Assembly: GCA_027575765.1 (NCBI GenBank)
Contig: JANBPT010000737.1
Span: 5,607 to 24,455, forward strand
Origin: Tieghemiomyces parasiticus
Lineage: Eukaryota; Kickxellomycota; Dimargaritomycetes; Dimargaritales; Dimargaritaceae
Length of the DNA stretch: 18,849 bases
Direction: 5' to 3'
The notes under the pieces: generated by a model
What the model was told of the DNA's origin: nothing
The model's input: only the letters and a program-made list of their open reading frames with translations
Database searches by the model: none
Position numbers and translations under genes: made by a program
In this document: one piece after another, positions 18,778 to 18,849 of the stretch
Numbering within the stretch: the stretch's first letter is position 1
Layout of the letters: every line of letters begins with the position of its first letter

Positions 18778-18849
18778 ACACCCTTCTCCGTCACTATCGT
18801 TCCTCCTGTTCCCTTGTTAGGGAAACCATTCTGTGACTTCCTCGTATAC
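18778..18849 (-). repeat. Family R element, inverted, cut by window end
   Basis: Read on the minus strand it shows TACGAG, GAAGTCACAG, TTTCCC, TAACAA, GGGAAC, AGGAGGAAC, TAGTGACGG and AAGGGT in the same order as copies 1 and 2. GTCAC (18790-18794) and GTGAC (18833-18837) form the outer stem; TTCCC (18809-18813) and GGGAA (18820-18824) form an inner one with a 6-nt loop. This is the best-kept inner hairpin of the family. The 5' part of the element lies beyond the window. Confidence 0.75.

Noticed and set aside
1..18849. Possible CRISPR array from the repeated hairpins
   Set aside because: The hairpins are not evenly spaced, their arms differ, spacers are kilobases long, and no cas gene is present.
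1..18849. tRNA genes
   Set aside because: Scanning for a TTC loop with 7-bp acceptor pairing and a CCA-side match gave no cloverleaf; the short stems found have 2 to 4 nt loops, unlike tRNA arms.

Overview
The window is 18.8 kb of extremely A+T-rich DNA (clearly over 80% A+T by eye; not counted) with no recognisable protein gene, tRNA or complete rRNA. Open frames are short, low-complexity and broken by stops in all six frames. TA/AT-rich filler, short G+C-rich islands with strong secondary structure, and dozens of tiny perfect hairpins resemble the large intergenic regions of some fungal or algal organelle genomes, most likely mitochondrial. That is an inference from style only: no organelle gene is present to confirm it. 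An AT-rich nuclear region of a fungus or protist is not excluded.

Three kinds of structure explain most of what is not plain filler. (1) A G+C-rich, strongly folded repeat of about 100 to 180 bp, here called family R. It is best preserved at 16193-16296 and 7728-7909, appears inverted and cut by the window end at 18778-18849, and survives as decayed pieces at 11377-11440 and 12406-12426. Its CCTTGGAAAAATTTT-like start also occurs alone near 1519, 3762 and 5550. (2) A family of hairpins with 7 to 9 bp stems and 2 to 4 nt (usually 3 nt) loops. The arms vary between copies but stay complementary; three clusters form double hairpins (1288-1429, 3066-3096, 11239-11269) and a looser pair lies at 8703-8741. 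(3) A diverged repeat, here called family L, at 3691-3716, 11996-12350 and 17200-17681. Its right part is a tandem of imperfect units of up to about 140 bp. One unit carries a 13-mer identical to a conserved stretch of large-subunit rRNA, read on the minus strand.

By region: 1-1260 filler with two hairpins; 1261-1430 double-hairpin block; 1431-3054 filler; 3066-3096 double hairpin; 3691-3777 L fragment plus R start; 3778-5549 filler; 5550-5568 R start; 5569-7727 filler with hairpins; 7728-7909 R copy; 7910-11150 filler with hairpins and one short coding-like relic (8404-8547); 11151-11440 dispersed repeat, double hairpin and R piece; 11996-12426 L plus R piece; 12427-15686 filler with hairpins; 15687-16192 T-rich stretch with a 79-bp-spaced direct repeat; 16193-16296 R copy; 16440-16643 weak ORF; 16788-16934 minus-strand coding-like relic; 17200-17681 L; 17729-17835 dispersed repeat; 18778-18849 inverted R.

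The most interesting large-scale pattern is that, at most R copies, the plus strand changes from T-rich on the left to A/purine-rich on the right (clearest at about 5550, 7740, 11390, 12420 and 16200; the inverted copy at 18778 shows the mirrored side). Each R element therefore sits where the purine-rich strand changes, as expected of a divergent transcription or replication start, or of a mobile cluster that inserts at such places. No working gene system can be assigned.
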